Assembly (NCBI RefSeq): GCF_900115135.1
Contig: NZ_FOVK01000001.1
Location: 62,001 to 126,000 of the forward strand
DNA length: 64,000 nt
Source of the DNA: Proteiniclasticum ruminis
GTDB lineage: Bacteria; Bacillota; Clostridia; Clostridiales; Clostridiaceae
Reading direction: 5' to 3'
The position numbers and the translations under genes were made by a program. Under the pieces are notes generated by a model. That model was not told the DNA's origin and did not search any database. It was given only the letters and a program-made list of their open reading frames with translations. This document shows positions 62,366 through 64,000 of this stretch, piece by piece. The stretch's first letter is position 1. The number at the start of each line of letters is the position of its first letter.

Positions 62366-64000
62366 ATGAAAAAATCACTCCTGAAAGATGCCATCAGACA
62401 GATTGTCAAATATCCCGGGCGCTTTTTATCCATTTTCACCATCGTCGCCATTGGTGCGGCCTTTTTCGCTGGCATTAAAACCGCAGCCCCCAACATGAAA
62501 TATACCGCTGACCAGTATTATGATAAGTACAATATGATGGATCTCAGACTCCTTTCCACCATGGGTTTTGTGGAAGAGGATCTCACTGCGGTGGAAGAGG
62601 TGGAAGGGGTAAAAAAAGCCCAGACATCCTACTTTCAGGATGTGGTGGCCACCATCGGATCCAATGAGATGGTGTTCCGTATCCATTCTCTGCCCAAAGA
62701 CACCGGTGGTGCCTATCTCAATGAGCCGAAGCTCTTGTCAGGAAGGCTCCCTCAGGGGACGGGAGAGTGCATCATAGAAGAAAACAAGAATCTGCCCTTG
62801 GGTTTAGAAATTGGTGATGTCATTGAAGTGTCTTCCGGAAAAAAAGAGGACCTTTCAGATAAACTGAAATCCACTGCTTTCACCGTGGTGGGGAAAGCGG
62901 AGTCCCCCTATTACCTGACCTTTGACAAAGATGCCACGGATATCGGCAGCGGCAAGGTGAACTTTTTCATGATGATTTCGGAAGAAGAGTTTCTTTATCC
63001 TGTCTATCTGGAGATCCTGGTGGAGGTGGAAGGCGCAAAAGAGCTGAATTCCTATTCCGGTGCCTATGAGCGCAAAGTGGAACTTGTGAAAAACAAACTG
63101 GAAAATCTGGGCGCTGACCGAGCCATTCTGAGACTGGACGACATCAAGAAGGAAGCGGAGAAAAAGCTTGCCGAAGCCAGAGATACCCTGGCCAAAGAAG
63201 AAGAGAAATACAACACAGAGATTGCAGCGGCGGAGAAAAAGCTTACCGATGCCAGGGATCAGCTGGTGGAAGGGGAAGCCACCCTGGAGACGGAGCGAAA
63301 GAACTATGCAGACCGTGTAGCCGATGCGGAATCCCAGATCAGGGACGGAGAACGGGCCCTGGCCAGTGCACAGAGTGAATACAATCAAGGGTTACGTGAC
63401 TACAATCAGGCAAAGGAGGAGTATGGGGACGATCTTGCTCAGCTGAATGATGCCTCCAATTCCCTGAAGAATGTTCAGGCAGACGCCATCACTCAGCGCC
63501 AGGCTGTGACAGAAATGATGCAGAACGCGTCAAGCCCGGAAGAGCTGGAATCCTTAAGCAATCAGCTGGCAACTCTTAATGAGCTCATCAGCACTGCAGA
63601 TGAAGGCATCAACACCATCACAGGGCTCAATGACTACGCCCAGAGCCAGATGGCCAGTGCAGAAAATCAGCTGGCCAGCGCGAAAAAACAGCTGGATACG
63701 GCAGAGAGGGATCTGGCCAATGCCAAAAGTCAGCTGGCCACAGAAAAAAGAAATGCTGAAATCCAGTTTGCAGCCGCAGAGGCTGACCTGGCAGAGGGCA
63801 GAAAAGAATATGAGGCCGGCAGACAGGAGTTTGAGGAAAAGAAAAAAGAAGGGGAAGAGGCACTTCGGGATGGACGGGAGAAGATCATCCGTGCAGAAAA
63901 TGAGATTGAGAAGCTGCTGAAGCCCAGCTGGTATGTGCTGGACCGTATGAAGCTCTACAGCTATGCGGATTACGCCGCCACTGCGGACAGGATGGATGCC
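62366..64000 (+). CDS. FtsX-like ABC exporter permease with long coiled-coil extracytoplasmic domain (3' truncated by window edge)
   Basis: The open frame has no stop, so at least 545 residues are present and more lie outside. One helix near 18-38 (FLSIFTIVAIGAAFFAGI) starts the protein, followed by a MacB-like periplasmic core domain and then a coiled-coil of over 200 residues rich in Ala, Glu, Lys and Gln with repeats such as AENQLASAKKQLDTAE. Such long coiled-coil domains occur in Firmicute FtsX-like exporters. The permease helices are expected beyond the edge. With the ATPase it would export a product, possibly the acylated molecule made by the operon. Confidence 0.85.
   Translation, partial: MKKSLLKDAIRQIVKYPGRFLSIFTIVAIGAAFFAGIKTAAPNMKYTADQYYDKYNMMDLRLLSTMGFVEEDLTAVEEVEGVKKAQTSYFQDVVATIGSNEMVFRIHSLPKDTGGAYLNEPKLLSGRLPQGTGECIIEENKNLPLGLEIGDVIEVSSGKKEDLSDKLKSTAFTVVGKAESPYYLTFDKDATDIGSGKVNFFMMISEEEFLYPVYLEILVEVEGAKELNSYSGAYERKVELVKNKLENLGADRAILRLDDIKKEAEKKLAEARDTLAKEEEKYNTEIAAAEKKLTDARDQLVEGEATLETERKNYADRVADAESQIRDGERALASAQSEYNQGLRDYNQAKEEYGDDLAQLNDASNSLKNVQADAITQRQAVTEMMQNASSPEELESLSNQLATLNELISTADEGINTITGLNDYAQSQMASAENQLASAKKQLDTAERDLANAKSQLATEKRNAEIQFAAAEADLAEGRKEYEAGRQEFEEKKKEGEEALRDGREKIIRAENEIEKLLKPSWYVLDRMKLYSYADYAATADRMDA

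Noticed and set aside
1-64000. CRISPR array, insertion sequence, prophage or rRNA operon
   Set aside because: No regularly spaced repeats, no transposase or integrase motifs, no phage structural genes and no rRNA sequence were seen in any frame or strand.

Overview
The window reads as the chromosome of a low-to-mid GC, monoderm, anaerobic member of the Clostridia. Support for this: AGGAGG-type ribosome binding sites, sigma-A-like promoters, a lysine (L-box) riboswitch, a ferredoxin-dependent 2-oxoacid oxidoreductase (iorAB), several peptidase and amino-acid genes, and a type IV pilus set without outer-membrane secretin genes. An amino-acid-fermenting Clostridiaceae relative (Proteiniclasticum/Youngiibacter-like) is my guess, not a demonstrated assignment. 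I saw no rRNA, prophage, insertion sequence or CRISPR array.

Layout. 0-3.5 kb: end of an AbgT transporter, an M20 peptidase, an S4-domain pseudouridine synthase and two small membrane proteins. 3.6-13.2 kb: four large c-di-GMP proteins, three of them tandem paralogues with the same extracellular sensor plan (sensor-degenerate GGDEF-EAL), the fourth a PAS-GAF-PAS-GGDEF-HD-GYP hybrid. 13.4-26.8 kb: a complete type IV pilus locus (pilD, pilM, pilN, pilO, pilB, pilT, pilC, pilA, three minor pilins) behind a strong promoter with a leader of about 260 nt. 27.1-30.1 kb: a second multi-PAS GGDEF-HD-GYP hybrid. c-di-GMP genes therefore bracket the pili, and PilB carries the MshEN repeat known to bind c-di-GMP in other ATPases, so the locus looks like a self-contained c-di-GMP/pilus circuit. 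The minor pilins are modular: one ends in a von Willebrand A domain with an intact metal site, another is 973 residues long and ends in three InlB-type repeats.

30-41.7 kb: housekeeping and poorly known genes: TspO-like protein, branched-chain aminotransferase, YiiX-like hydrolase, NYN-LOTUS protein, a tRNA-Val(GAC) with an unusual C33, an O6-alkylguanine transferase, a lipoprotein, a PGN_0703-like putative nuclease that appears degenerate, a radical SAM enzyme, an HD protein and MutY. 41.8-51.3 kb: iorAB, thpR, a lipoprotein phosphoesterase, a lysine-riboswitch-controlled amino-acid ABC importer, an ATP-grasp ligase and an oxidoreductase. 51.4-58.7 kb: an orphan NADAR-like protein, a CorA-type transporter, a copper operon (copA-copZ-csoR) with a C/G-rich operator, an M29 aminopeptidase, an HD protein and a flavodoxin. 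59.1-64 kb: an operon of AMP-ligase, acyl carrier protein, Sfp-type phosphopantetheinyl transferase and a MacB/FtsX-like ABC exporter that runs off the end.

A near-palindrome of the form TGTAAA-TG-TTTACA recurs upstream of ilvE, the nuclease-like gene, iorA and the aminopeptidase/HD divergent region, suggesting a local regulon around amino-acid catabolism. All functions are assigned from motif recognition by eye; no database search was run.
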